Source of the DNA: Armatimonas sp043757465 | GTDB lineage: Bacteria; Armatimonadota; Armatimonadia; Armatimonadales; Armatimonadaceae | NCBI RefSeq assembly: GCF_043757465.1 | Contig: NZ_JAYVPL010000035.1 | Location: forward strand, 1-29,399 | Direction: 5' to 3' | DNA length: 29,399 nucleotides | Part shown: in pieces, positions 14,425 through 22,906 of the stretch | Layout of the letters: each line of letters starts with the position of its first letter | Numbering within the stretch: position 1 is the stretch's first letter | The notes under the pieces: model-generated | Told to the model about the DNA's origin: nothing | What the model saw: the letters and a program-made list of their open reading frames with translations, nothing else | The model's database searches: none | Translations under genes and position numbers: made by a program

Positions 14425-15851
14425 TAGTGGACCTCCTCCACATCATGCGTATGCTCATCAGAAGCGTCATGACCGAATGTATGTTGATTCTTGTGCAACA
14501 AGTCGCGCATCTCAACGATATTGATGAAGGGCAGTACCTTGATGAACATAAAGAGCAAGAAGGTAAAGAAACCCATTGTCCCCAGGAACAGTAGCCAGTC
14601 CCAGATGGTTGGCGAGTAGTAGCCCCAGGAGCTAGTCATGAAGTCACGTGTGAGCGACATCGGGATAATCACGAAGCGCTCCAGCCACATCCCCACACCA
14701 ATTACCAGTGAGGTAACAAAGAGGAAGGGGACATTCTTGCGTAGCTTATGGCTCCAGAGCGCCTGCGGCCAGATGCCGTTGCAGAAGATCAGTGCCCAGT
14801 AGAACGGGGCGTACGGGCCGGCAAATCTATGGTTGACGAGCGCCAGCTCATAGACATTGCCTGAGTACCAGCCGTAGAAGATCTCCAGAACATAACCGTA
14901 GAAGACGATCAGGCCCGTTGCCAGCGTGATCTTTGCCATCCAGTCGAGGTGCTTCTCGGTGATGAAGTCCTTCAGACCGTAGAGAGCACGCAGCGGCAGA
15001 CCGAATGTCAACACCATCGCGAATCCTGCAAAGACGGCTCCCGCGACGAAGTACGGCGGGAAGATAGTCGTGTGCCAGCCGGGGACGATACTCACGGCGA
15101 AGTCGTAGGAAACGATGGTGTGTACCGAAAGAACCAGCGGCGCGGAGATTCCCGCGAGGATGTTGGTCGCCTGCTCGTAGCGGAACCAGTGCTTCGCACT
15201 TCCTCGCCAGCCCAGCGACGCAACCCCATAGAGTACTTTGGCCCAGAGGCTCTGGGAGCGATCACGCAGGGTCGCAATATCAGGTACCAGCCCAAGGAAC
15301 CAGAACAGTACGGAGATGGTGAAGTAAGTAGACACCGCAAAGACGTCCCACTCCAGCGGCGAGCGCGTCTGCGGCCACATCCCGAGGATATTCGGGTACG
15401 GGAAGAGCCAGTAGTCGCACCAGGGACGACCGGTGTGCAGTAGCGGGAAAAGCCCCGCACACATCACAGCGAAGATCGTCATTGCCTCGGCGAAACGGTT
15501 GATGGAGTTACGCCAGGACTGACGCATCAGCAAGAGAATCGCTGAGATCAGGGTTCCGGCGTGACCAATACCAATCCACCACACGAAGTTAATAATGTCC
15601 CAGGCCCAGCCCGTCGGCTGGTTGTTTCCCCAAATACCTGTTCCTCGCAAAATTAGCCAGGTGATCGCCATCAGCATGACGTTCAGCCCGACAAAGCCGA
15701 TGGCGGTTACAATAAACCAGACCAACGGCGGACGCGGGTTCAGGACAACGCGTGCAATGATATCTGTGACAGACTCATAGTCGTGCTCGTTGTCAATAAA
15801 GTTTTCGGGGATGAGCTGAGTGCGCTTCCCGCCCATCGGTTCCGTTGCCAT
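14424..15851 (-). CDS. actC: Alternative Complex III quinol-binding membrane subunit ActC (NrfD/PsrC-like)
   Basis: A 475-residue integral membrane protein with roughly ten helices. Diagnostic segments: FVWWIGIGHAGTLISAILLL (helix with the conserved His-Ala-Gly of NrfD-like quinone sites), GLFPLLHTGRPWCDYWLFPY, RSPLEWDVFAVSTYF and HTIVSYDFAVSIVPGWHTTI. ActC oxidises menaquinol or other quinol at the outer face and delivers electrons to the iron-sulfur clusters of ActB. The C terminus is rich in His, Asp and Glu. It starts right after the actB stop with no gap, and its own stop overlaps the actD start. Confidence 0.95.
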   Translation of the reverse strand: MATEPMGGKRTQLIPENFIDNEHDYESVTDIIARVVLNPRPPLVWFIVTAIGFVGLNVMLMAITWLILRGTGIWGNNQPTGWAWDIINFVWWIGIGHAGTLISAILLLMRQSWRNSINRFAEAMTIFAVMCAGLFPLLHTGRPWCDYWLFPYPNILGMWPQTRSPLEWDVFAVSTYFTISVLFWFLGLVPDIATLRDRSQSLWAKVLYGVASLGWRGSAKHWFRYEQATNILAGISAPLVLSVHTIVSYDFAVSIVPGWHTTIFPPYFVAGAVFAGFAMVLTFGLPLRALYGLKDFITEKHLDWMAKITLATGLIVFYGYVLEIFYGWYSGNVYELALVNHRFAGPYAPFYWALIFCNGIWPQALWSHKLRKNVPFLFVTSLVIGVGMWLERFVIIPMSLTRDFMTSSWGYYSPTIWDWLLFLGTMGFFTFLLFMFIKVLPFINIVEMRDLLHKNQHTFGHDASDEHTHDVEEVH

Positions 15852-18800
15852 CTAGTGCCCTCCCTCCGCCGCCACTGTTTTTACCAGCGCGGGGTTCGGG
15901 TTCTTGATCTTCGCCAGATATGTCGTTCGTGGCCGGGTATTGAGCTCGGCTAGGAGCGAGTAGTCATGTGGCTGTTTTTTGAGTAGGCTCACCTTGCTCT
16001 TGGGATTATTAATATCTCCAAAAACAATCGCCTGAGTGGGACAGACCTGCTGACAGGCCGTGATAATCTCACCGTCCTGAATCTCACGCCCCTCTTTTTT
16101 AGCGTCAATACGGACATCGTTGATGCGCTGGACACAGTAAGTACACTTTTCCATCACACCACGACCTCGTACGGTCACATCGGGGTTCGGGAGCATCTTC
16201 AGAACGGGCTTCTCAAAGAAGTTAAGCGTCGTCGGCCCGCCCGCTCCCTGCGTCCACTTCAGGAAATTGAAGCGTCGCACTTTATAGGGGCAGTTATTTG
16301 AGCAGTAGCGGGTTCCCACACAGCGGTTGTAGACCATCTGGTTGAGGCCTTCGTGGCTGTGCACGGTTGCGGCCACGGGGCAGACCGGCTCACAGGGGGC
16401 TTTCTCGCACTGCATACAGGGAATCGGCATGAAGTGGCTCTGGACATTCTCCAGATCCGCCGACTCAAAGTAGTGGTCAATGCGAATCCAGTGCATCTCG
16501 CGGCCCGCCGCCACCTGATCTTTTCCGACCGTCGGGATGTTATTCTCCGCCTGACACGCAATCGTACAGGCATTGCAGCCAATACAGGTGGTCAGGTCAA
16601 TACTCATCGCCCAGGCATTGAAGCCTTTACGCGAGTACTCGGGATACATCGAATCCAAGCCCTCTTTGTTGACCTCGGTCTTGACATTTGGGTTTTGATC
16701 CACGTACTTCCAGTGGTTGCGGCCCAGCCCAAAAGCATGGTCAGCGGGAATCGTCGGCAAGTCAACGGCATTAACCGTATGCTCCCCACCGTGCTCTTCC
16801 TCATGGGCAGCTTCCCCAGCACGCTCGGGCTCTGCATGATGCTGCTCATGCATCCGCCCCTTGGTCTCGACAAAGTGTGCGAGGGTTCCCGAGCGGACAA
16901 TATCGCGGTTCTGGTGCTCCGTCACATGAAGCGCCTCGGTGACACCAAACGGATCGCTTGTCTCGGAGCGCATCAGGTGGTGCGGCTGCGTGTAGGCAAG
17001 CTGGTAGCTCTCGTTGGTGACCTTCACCGTTGCCCCGACCGCATGATTCAGTGCTCCACTGCGGCGAAGTGGGTAGACATCGAAGCCCTGTTTCTCGCAG
17101 ACCACGCCACCACGAGTCCGTCCATAGCCCAAGTACAGTGTGACGGTATCGTCGGGCTGTCCGGGCTGAATCCAGGCTGCGACTTTTATCGTCGCCCCCC
17201 CGACCGTTACCTCGATGAGCTTTCTGCCAGAGTACTGCGCGATATTGACCGCATCGTTGTTGCCTTCCGCGCTGATCAATCCGAGTTTCTTGGCAGTTCG
17301 TGGGGAAACAAGAGCCGCATTGTCCCAGACAATAGTGGTCAGGGGCTTGGGCAGCTCTTGTAGCCAGGTATTATTCGCATAGCGTCCGTCCCAGATTGTC
17401 GGATCAGGGCGGAAGTTCACTTCCAGGCCAGGCGATGCGGGTGGCCCTGGCAGGCTGGCGAGCAAACCCGCTGCCGCTGTTACGGTAATCGCCGGGCTGG
17501 CACTTCCTGCAACCACCCCATCGTGCACGGCCTTGCGCCAGCTGGCTTCGCTCATCGTGGCGTAGTGCTGACGCAGCAACTCCATACCCGTGATCGGCTG
17601 CTCCAGGAGCAGCGCGAGCACTTCCATAGCCGTTTGGGTGGCATAGAGCGGCTCGACCAGCGGCTGCTGGAGGCCGACCGTACCATCGTGGGCCTTGAGA
17701 TCCCCCCAGGCTTCCAGACCATGCGACTCGGGCAGAGTCCAGTGCGAGATCTCTGCTGTCTCATCCAAGTAACGAGAAAGATGGGCACGCAGAGGACACT
17801 TCTCCGAAATATAGGCATCACGAAGCTTCAGATCAGCGGGCGCATCGTAGACGGGGTTGCCGCCTAGCGTGAGAAGGAATGTCACCTTGCCGGCAGCTAG
17901 ATCGTCAGCCAGAGCCTTAATATCACTGGCCTGATCGGTGACCTTTGCCTCAATCGGCGCATGGTAGGTCACGCTCTTGCCGCTTGCCCCAATAGCTACA
18001 TTGAGCGCGTGGGCGATAGCGTGAACTGCGGGCGACTGCTCGTCTCCGGGAATCACGACTCCCCCGCTCTTAAGATCATCAGTCAGCGCACTAAGAAATG
18101 CTTCGTCCACGCCTGCCGGGAGCTGTCCCGCTCCACTGCCGGTTACTTTTCCGTAGAGAGTACGAGCAAAGCGCTCAATATCCGTGGGTTTTACCGCCGC
18201 GCGATGGTCCGATGACGCGCCCGTGACGGTGGAGCTACTCTCCACCGTATAGAGGCGGTTCATCTCTGTTTTACCATCACGCACACGGCGCCCATCGGCA
18301 AACTCACGGGCGTAGCGGACGGAACCGGGCAGCGTTACCAGAAAATCAGCATCCAATGAGAGGACGGTTTTGGCCTGGTCCAGGTGGTAGACCGGGCTGA
18401 GCGGCTTACCAAACGCAAGCTGCGTCCCCTGACGGACATTGTTCTGCGAGAGCGGCTCCCACTGAACCCACTTCGCGCTGGGGTACTTGCTCAGGAACTT
18501 ACCGATCTGCGCGGCATACGTCGGACTCACGACCGTCGGAGTTACCAGGCGAATTCCCGCTCCGCCGCTCCCTGCCTCTTTCTTGAGAACAGGCCGTGCG
18601 GTGGCAAAGAACTGATCCCAGCTACGAACTTCCCCGCGCTCGATCACGGACTGTGAGCGCTCCGGGTCGTAGAGGCTGAGGAGCTCCGCTTGTGTCCAGA
18701 TATCGGTGGCACCCAGGCTTGAAGGATGTTCGGGGTTGCCCTCGATCTTGACGGGGCGGCCTTCGTAGGAGCGCACGAGCACCCCGACTCCCAGCCCACG

Positions 18801-19064
18801 GCTCTCTAGCGTGGTGGCATAGTAGAGCGACTGTCCGGGCACAAGCTGTTCTGGAGCGCGGACATAGGGCACGGACTTGACATGAGGCATGATCCGGCAT
18901 CCGGTGAGCCCAGCCAGCGCCATTCCGGCACCCGTGAGCTTAAGAAAGTCCCGGCGATCCAGATCCAGTAGCGTGGAGCGGTTTGGAAACTCTTCGTCCA
19001 CCCACTGCGCGTACTCTTGCGTCTCCGCCAGCTCGGCGTAGGATTTCCACTGTTTGGTCTTCAT
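15852..19064 (-). CDS. actB: Alternative Complex III iron-sulfur subunit ActB (MopB-like plus Fe-S domain)
   Basis: This 1070-residue protein fuses a molybdopterin-enzyme-like domain (about 60-740) to a four-cluster ferredoxin domain. The N terminus carries a Tat-type motif RRDFLKLTGAGMALAG (RR at 37-38) ending in LTGC (C56), a possible lipobox, which implies folded export and membrane anchoring. In known ActB the MopB part binds no molybdenum cofactor. The Fe-S part has CIGCNACTIAC (827-837), CMQCEKAPCEPVC (883-895), RCVGTRYCSNNCP (C915, C921, C925) and CTYC plus CQQVC (974-977, 1004-1008). One cluster motif lacks a fourth cysteine (CVGTRYC), consistent with one [3Fe-4S] and three [4Fe-4S]. 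A His/Glu-rich linker (EHQNRD to EEEHGGEH, about 720-765) joins the halves. It moves electrons from ActC to ActA. Confidence 0.96.
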   Translation of the reverse strand: MKTKQWKSYAELAETQEYAQWVDEEFPNRSTLLDLDRRDFLKLTGAGMALAGLTGCRIMPHVKSVPYVRAPEQLVPGQSLYYATTLESRGLGVGVLVRSYEGRPVKIEGNPEHPSSLGATDIWTQAELLSLYDPERSQSVIERGEVRSWDQFFATARPVLKKEAGSGGAGIRLVTPTVVSPTYAAQIGKFLSKYPSAKWVQWEPLSQNNVRQGTQLAFGKPLSPVYHLDQAKTVLSLDADFLVTLPGSVRYAREFADGRRVRDGKTEMNRLYTVESSSTVTGASSDHRAAVKPTDIERFARTLYGKVTGSGAGQLPAGVDEAFLSALTDDLKSGGVVIPGDEQSPAVHAIAHALNVAIGASGKSVTYHAPIEAKVTDQASDIKALADDLAAGKVTFLLTLGGNPVYDAPADLKLRDAYISEKCPLRAHLSRYLDETAEISHWTLPESHGLEAWGDLKAHDGTVGLQQPLVEPLYATQTAMEVLALLLEQPITGMELLRQHYATMSEASWRKAVHDGVVAGSASPAITVTAAAGLLASLPGPPASPGLEVNFRPDPTIWDGRYANNTWLQELPKPLTTIVWDNAALVSPRTAKKLGLISAEGNNDAVNIAQYSGRKLIEVTVGGATIKVAAWIQPGQPDDTVTLYLGYGRTRGGVVCEKQGFDVYPLRRSGALNHAVGATVKVTNESYQLAYTQPHHLMRSETSDPFGVTEALHVTEHQNRDIVRSGTLAHFVETKGRMHEQHHAEPERAGEAAHEEEHGGEHTVNAVDLPTIPADHAFGLGRNHWKYVDQNPNVKTEVNKEGLDSMYPEYSRKGFNAWAMSIDLTTCIGCNACTIACQAENNIPTVGKDQVAAGREMHWIRIDHYFESADLENVQSHFMPIPCMQCEKAPCEPVCPVAATVHSHEGLNQMVYNRCVGTRYCSNNCPYKVRRFNFLKWTQGAGGPTTLNFFEKPVLKMLPNPDVTVRGRGVMEKCTYCVQRINDVRIDAKKEGREIQDGEIITACQQVCPTQAIVFGDINNPKSKVSLLKKQPHDYSLLAELNTRPRTTYLAKIKNPNPALVKTVAAEGGH

Positions 19065-19073
19065 AGTGTTTAC

Positions 19074-19829
19074 TTAGTGATGGCAAACGGCGCAGTCGGA
19101 GAGCTGCTCCTTCTTGATATTGTATTCCTTGACGAGCTTCTCGCCCTCAGCGAGCTCCTTGGCGTTGCGGACATACTGATCACCCACCATCAGCGACTGC
19201 TCTTCTTCCGTCAGTCCCGCAATGGTCTCGTGGCCTTCACCCTTGGTCCCCGTCTTGCCCTTGCGAATTTTCTCGTAGAGGCCAAAGACAAACTCAGGCT
19301 TGTTGACGTACTTCTCGGGGTGGCGGTGGCAGTCAAGACACCAAGTCATCTGGAACGGACGACCTTTGTAGGCCATCTGCATCGCCTGAACGGGGCCGTG
19401 GCAGTTGTTACAGTTGACGCCACGCTTTAGGTGGATTGAGTGATTAAAGTAAACAAACTCAGGCACCTTATTCAGGGTGATCCACTTCAGGGGGACGTTC
19501 TTTTCGTAGCTCTCACGCACCGGCTCAAGCAATGGGCTGTTGGACCAGACCTGTGAGTGACACGACATACAGGTGTGGGTGGCAGGGTAGCCAGCCTTGG
19601 CGGATTTTTCCACCGACGTATGACAGTAGCGACAGTCCAACCCCAGCTCCGTAACATGGTGCTCGTGCGAGAACGGCACCGGTTGCTCGTAGGGGATCCC
19701 CACCTTAGTCACGTAGGGGGAGCGTGTGAACTGCGAAATAGTGATCATGATCGCCAGCGGAGAAGCTGCGAGGCCCATAACGGCCATTTTGACGATCACA
19801 TTACTGCTAGGTGCGAAAATATTTGGCAT
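19074..19829 (-). CDS. actA: Alternative Complex III pentaheme cytochrome c ActA
   Basis: A 251-residue protein with one N-terminal membrane helix (about 11-31, VIVKMAVMGLAASPLAIMIT) and five CxxCH heme c motifs at residues 66-70 (CRYCH), 87-91 (CMSCH), 140-144 (CNNCH), 164-168 (CLDCH) and 246-250 (CAVCH). Conserved non-motif histidines (SHEHHV, YFNHSIH) fit bis-His ligation. It relays electrons from ActB to the mono-heme ActE. Five hemes and this length match ActA of Rhodothermus and Flavobacterium. It is the first gene of the operon, with a leader of roughly 57 bases from the predicted promoter; no strong ribosome-binding site is seen before the ATG (ACTGAGTATCC). Confidence 0.95.
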   Translation of the reverse strand: MPNIFAPSSNVIVKMAVMGLAASPLAIMITISQFTRSPYVTKVGIPYEQPVPFSHEHHVTELGLDCRYCHTSVEKSAKAGYPATHTCMSCHSQVWSNSPLLEPVRESYEKNVPLKWITLNKVPEFVYFNHSIHLKRGVNCNNCHGPVQAMQMAYKGRPFQMTWCLDCHRHPEKYVNKPEFVFGLYEKIRKGKTGTKGEGHETIAGLTEEEQSLMVGDQYVRNAKELAEGEKLVKEYNIKKEQLSDCAVCHH

Positions 19830-19892
19830 GGATACTCAGTCCCGACCGGCTAGAACTACCGGCATAACTGCGAGGCATAAAATGCCCGGCAC

Positions 19893-19921
19893 TTTGTACA
19901 CGATTTCACGAATTTCGTCAA
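19893..19921 (-). promoter_or_regulatory. Sigma70-like promoter of the act-cox operon
   Basis: On the minus strand TTGACG (5/6 to consensus, 19921-19916) and TACAAA (4/6, 19898-19893) are separated by exactly 17 bases. It lies between the ctaA-ctaB stop (19927) and actA. The spacer holds ATTCGTGAAATCGTG, which contains the TTCGTGA half-site also present in the palindrome upstream of ctaA-ctaB. A 10-bp hairpin with one mismatch (19869-19891) overlaps the predicted start and may weakly terminate transcripts arriving from the fusion gene. Confidence 0.55.
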
Positions 19922-19926
19922 GCATT

Positions 19927-21804
19927 TTAACTCTGTCCAAACCGGGCATCTACTGCCAGTGCGAGGAAAAGTAAAGCGAGATAAAGCATGGAATATTTAT
20001 AGGCTTTCAGTGCCGAGAGGCGATCTGCCCCGCGACGCAGCTTCCAGCTCTGCTGTACAAGCATTGCGCCCAGCGCCACCGCAGGGATCGCGTAGAGCCA
20101 CCCTGCCAGACCTTGAGCCACCGGCATCAACGACACACCGACGGTGATAACTGCATAAAGAATAATCTGGGTGACGGTCTTTTTATCGCCCACCACCGCG
20201 GGTAGCATCGGCACCCCGACAGCGGCGTACTGGTCTTTGATCAGCAACGCAAGTGCCCAGAAGTGCGCCGGAGTCCAGACAAAAATAATGGCAAAAAGAT
20301 ACCAGGCCAGCGCTCCCTTTAAGTCACCCGTCACGGCGGCCCAGCCCACCAGGGGTGGGAAGCAACCTGCCGCTCCTCCAATAACGATATTTTGCACGGT
20401 GCGCCGCTTGAGCAAGAGCGTATAGACCACCACGTAGAACACGAGCCCGCTCAGGCTCAGCATCGCCGTGAGCAAGTTCGCCCCCAGCCAGAGAGTGACA
20501 AACGAGGCAATCCCCATGCACAGCGCGAAGGCCAGCGCCTTGTCCGCAGGAATTGTGGCTGTTACCGTGGGACGCTTGGCAGTGCGGGTCATCTTGGCAT
20601 CTATGTCGCGGTCAATCACCATATTAAAGGCATTCGCCGCGCCCGCCGAGCAGTATCCCCCAACAAACAGCACGAGAAACAAGCCCAGCCCCGGCCAGCC
20701 CCTAGCCGCCACAAAGGCCGCGGTGAGTGTTGTAAAGAGCAGAAGAGAGATCACACGCGGCTTGGTGAGATTTAGATAGTTCCGCCACGCAGGTAGAGCC
20801 GTAGCCTGCGCGACAGGCTGTGGCTCGGGAATGTCTTTACCGGCGGAGAAGATAATGTCCTCGACATGCACAACCCCATCCACACTAGCGGAAAAAGCTA
20901 GAAGTGTCAGGGTCACCCAGATCAAGTCAGCAAACATCAGGTGGATCACCTGCATCGCCACGGGGGCACGAAACCAGACATTGGTCAGTCCAACCAGAAT
21001 CTCCGCCAAAAAGAGCCAGCCCAGCGCCCCCGCCCAGCGCCGTGACTCCGACGAGGGCCGCAGGTGCGCAACCAGCCCCGCGATCAGTATCAAGTAGAGC
21101 CCCACGGAGCCCGCAATGTAGGGATGCCAAACACGCAGCTTCAGTAAAAACGGAGCGTTGGCGGCCGCAGCGAGGCGCATCACTTCTTCATGGCTACGTG
21201 CCGGAAAGAGCGTGTCTCCCAGTGCCGTGATCGCTCCCGAAACCCCCAGCACCAGCATCGCTAGAAACGCCAGCCCGAGCGCCCCACTCACTGAGCCTTG
21301 AGCAAAAAGCCGTACACGCGCTTTGCCGCTCGCGTACCAGGCCGTCAGGGTAAGAGACGCGAGCAAGAAAAATGTTGTGCAGAGGTGCACCGACATCGCC
21401 ACCGCACGCCCCACGGAAGCGTCTTTTTCGACATAGCCACGCTTGACCAACACAGCCCCGAGCAGTGCTTCGACAATAGTGAGTACGAGGACGACGGGCG
21501 CGGCGCGGCGAATGTAGTGGCCACGCGGATAGAGCAGAAACGCTCCCACAACAAGCGCCAGCACCAACAAGCCGTCTAAAGCGGAGACGGCGCGGTGCGT
21601 AAACTCAATGATCGTATGCAGACTTGGTGCGACAGGGATGATCTCCCCCTTGCAGGTCGGCCAGTGCTGGCCACAGCCCGCACCAGAGCCCGTTGCCCGC
21701 ACGACGGTTCCCACCAAGATCACCAGAAGGTTAAAAACCAACACCACCCACGCATAGCGGGCAAAGGCTGGGTTCTTATGGGAGGTGTTCTTCTGGGTGT
21801 CCAT
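19927..21804 (-). CDS. Fused heme A synthase (CtaA) - protoheme IX farnesyltransferase (CtaB)
   Basis: Residues 1-300 are CtaA: a first helix with VVRATGSGAGCGQHWPTCKG, giving the C44-x6-C51 pair of heme A synthase, then LHTIIEFTHRAVSALDG with heme-ligand-type histidines H63 and H70, and a second half with MQVIHLMFADLIW. Residues 335-625 are CtaB, a UbiA-type prenyltransferase: NYLNLTKPRVISLLLFT, and the catalytic aspartate motif NAFNMVIDRDIDAKMTRTAKRP, with the second motif in YLFAIIFVWTPAHFWALAL. CtaB turns heme B into heme O and CtaA oxidises heme O to heme A, so the fusion channels the intermediate in the membrane. It supplies the caa3 oxidase encoded just downstream. Total length 625 equals two full domains with a short acidic/proline linker (VEDIIFSAGKDIPEPQP). 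The leader before the ATG appears very short. Confidence 0.95.
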   Translation of the reverse strand: MDTQKNTSHKNPAFARYAWVVLVFNLLVILVGTVVRATGSGAGCGQHWPTCKGEIIPVAPSLHTIIEFTHRAVSALDGLLVLALVVGAFLLYPRGHYIRRAAPVVLVLTIVEALLGAVLVKRGYVEKDASVGRAVAMSVHLCTTFFLLASLTLTAWYASGKARVRLFAQGSVSGALGLAFLAMLVLGVSGAITALGDTLFPARSHEEVMRLAAAANAPFLLKLRVWHPYIAGSVGLYLILIAGLVAHLRPSSESRRWAGALGWLFLAEILVGLTNVWFRAPVAMQVIHLMFADLIWVTLTLLAFSASVDGVVHVEDIIFSAGKDIPEPQPVAQATALPAWRNYLNLTKPRVISLLLFTTLTAAFVAARGWPGLGLFLVLFVGGYCSAGAANAFNMVIDRDIDAKMTRTAKRPTVTATIPADKALAFALCMGIASFVTLWLGANLLTAMLSLSGLVFYVVVYTLLLKRRTVQNIVIGGAAGCFPPLVGWAAVTGDLKGALAWYLFAIIFVWTPAHFWALALLIKDQYAAVGVPMLPAVVGDKKTVTQIILYAVITVGVSLMPVAQGLAGWLYAIPAVALGAMLVQQSWKLRRGADRLSALKAYKYSMLYLALLFLALAVDARFGQS

Positions 21805-21819
21805 TTCGCTTCAGAGAGT

Positions 21820-21825
21820 ATAATA
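21820..21825 (-). promoter_or_regulatory. Possible -10 element of ctaA-ctaB
   Basis: TATTAT on the minus strand (an overlapping TATACT at 21822-21817 is an alternative) lies 15 bases before the ATG. No recognisable -35 exists at the right distance (GGGGGA), which would suit an activator-dependent promoter. The predicted start near 21813 leaves a leader of about 9 bases. Confidence 0.4.
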
Positions 21826-21864
21826 CCGCACACTTTTGGTCATCCCCCATTCGACAGAGCCGAG

Positions 21865-21884
21865 TTCGTGAAAAAAATCACGAA
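21865..21884. promoter_or_regulatory. Perfect 20-bp palindrome, CRP/FNR-type operator candidate
   Basis: TTCGTGA-AAAAAA-TCACGAA is a perfect 7-bp inverted repeat with a 6-base spacer; its core GTGA-N6-TCAC equals the core of CRP/FNR-superfamily sites (TGTGA-N6-TCACA for CRP). It is centred at 21874.5, about 61.5 bases upstream of the start predicted from the TATTAT -10. On the plus strand a run of seven T follows the repeat, so a terminator reading is possible, but no plus-strand gene precedes it. Confidence 0.5.
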
Positions 21885-21925
21885 TTTTTTTGGACTTATA
21901 AATAAGAAACACTTATGTTGAAAAG

Positions 21926-22735
21926 CTAACCACGCCAGCCTTTACGCAAGAGTTCTTCCAGGCCTGCTGCATCTTCCGCATCCAGCGCCTTGAGCATGCC
22001 GTCCAGCGCCCCGATACAGCGGTCCAGTGCATCGCCCAGCGCCTTGCGGTTCATCAGGCAGATTTCCCGCCAGAGCTCCGGGTCGCTGCTGGCCACGCGC
22101 AGAGCCTCTTTCAGTGAAGGCCCCTCCAGCTTAGGGCTCGCTCCCACGGTGGACGAGAGTGCGTAGGCCAGCAGGTGCGGCAAGTGGCTGGTCGCAGCCA
22201 CGGCTGTATCATGCTCCTCGGGCGACATTGTTACGACACGTGCGCCTAGCCCCACCACAAGTGACTTCACTTTCTCTAGCGCCTCGGGGCGCGTGGAGCC
22301 ATCGGGAGTCAGCGCCCAGCTCGCGCCCTCAAAGAGATCGGCGCGGGCAAACTCCATGCCGCCCCGCTCCCCCCCCGCCATCGGGTGCCCGGGCACGAAC
22401 ATGCCCCTGAGCGCCTGACCCGCCAGCGCAATGGGTCCCTTGACCGACCCGACATCGGTGACGACGGCTTTCTCCGAGAGTGAGGGGCCCAGACGCGCGA
22501 GCTCGGTGAGAATGGCATTGACGGGACAGGCGAGAATCACCAGGTCGGCACCCGCAATCCCCATCCCGAGCGTGTCGGTACACTTCTCCACGGCACGCCG
22601 CGTGGTCGCCTCGGCACGCGTGTGAGGGTTAGTCTCGACTCCCACCACTTCCCTGGCAAGCTTGCGCTCGCGTGCCGCCAGACCAATGGAGCCGCCAAGC
22701 AGCCCGACGCCAACAATCGTTATTTTCTGAAACAT
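21926..22735 (-). CDS. tyrA: Prephenate dehydrogenase
   Basis: The protein starts MFQKITIVGVGLLGGSIGLA, a Rossmann NAD(P)-binding motif (GxGLLGGS), followed by VVGVETN, ILACPVNAI, VVTDVGSVKGPI and the prephenate-site segment FVPGHPMAGGERGGMEFA with SHLPHLLAYAL, all typical of the TyrA/PDH family. It converts prephenate to 4-hydroxyphenylpyruvate in tyrosine synthesis. At 269 residues it has the dehydrogenase alone, with no chorismate mutase or ACT domain. I use the ATG at 22735 rather than one 13 codons upstream, because the upstream one lies inside the 14-bp terminator hairpin. It sits directly behind tRNA-Thr and tRNA-Tyr on the same strand with only about 24 bases after the hairpin. Confidence 0.93.
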   Translation of the reverse strand: MFQKITIVGVGLLGGSIGLAARERKLAREVVGVETNPHTRAEATTRRAVEKCTDTLGMGIAGADLVILACPVNAILTELARLGPSLSEKAVVTDVGSVKGPIALAGQALRGMFVPGHPMAGGERGGMEFARADLFEGASWALTPDGSTRPEALEKVKSLVVGLGARVVTMSPEEHDTAVAATSHLPHLLAYALSSTVGASPKLEGPSLKEALRVASSDPELWREICLMNRKALGDALDRCIGALDGMLKALDAEDAAGLEELLRKGWRG

Positions 22736-22759
22736 AGCTGTTCTACATTCTGGCAAAAA

Positions 22760-22790
22760 ATAAGGGCGCTGCATAGTGCAGCGCCCTTAT
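22760..22790 (-). terminator. 14-bp intrinsic terminator behind the tRNA pair
   Basis: Perfect 14-bp stem (22760-22773 with 22777-22790), 3-base loop TAG. On the minus strand it is followed by a T-rich run (TTATTTTTTGCC); on the plus strand by CTTTTTTTAT, so it can work in both directions. It ends transcripts of tRNA-Thr/tRNA-Tyr. Confidence 0.9.
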
Positions 22791-22799
22791 CTTTTTTTA

Positions 22800-22880
22800 T
22801 GGGCCGAGCAGGATTCGAACCTGCGTAGCTCGCGCGACGATTTTACAGACCGCCTCCTTTAACCACTCGGACATCGACCC
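22800..22880 (-). tRNA. tRNA-Tyr (anticodon GUA)
   Basis: The minus strand folds as a tRNA: acceptor stem GGGTCGA with TCGGCCC (one G-U pair), anticodon loop CTGTAAA with anticodon GTA, a long type II variable arm as expected for bacterial tRNA-Tyr, and T arm GCAGG-TTCGAAT-CCTGC. Discriminator base A at 22800. CCA is not encoded. Confidence 0.95.
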
Positions 22881-22906
22881 AAACTCTGTCCATTTCCCTA
22901 AAACGA

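Noticed and set aside
16353..17363. A 336-residue plus-strand frame opposite actB
   Set aside because: Length arises from codon bias of actB on the other strand; the sequence shows no domain, and actB is certain.
15852..19064. ActB read as a true molybdopterin oxidoreductase
   Set aside because: Its operon (actA-F) and fused ferredoxin domain identify it as ActB, whose MopB-like part is known to lack the molybdenum cofactor.
21865..21891. The palindrome with T7 read as an intrinsic terminator
   Set aside because: The T tract is on the plus strand, where no gene precedes it; on the minus strand, where tyrA and ctaA-ctaB are encoded, no T tract follows the stem. Operator function fits better, though both remain possible.
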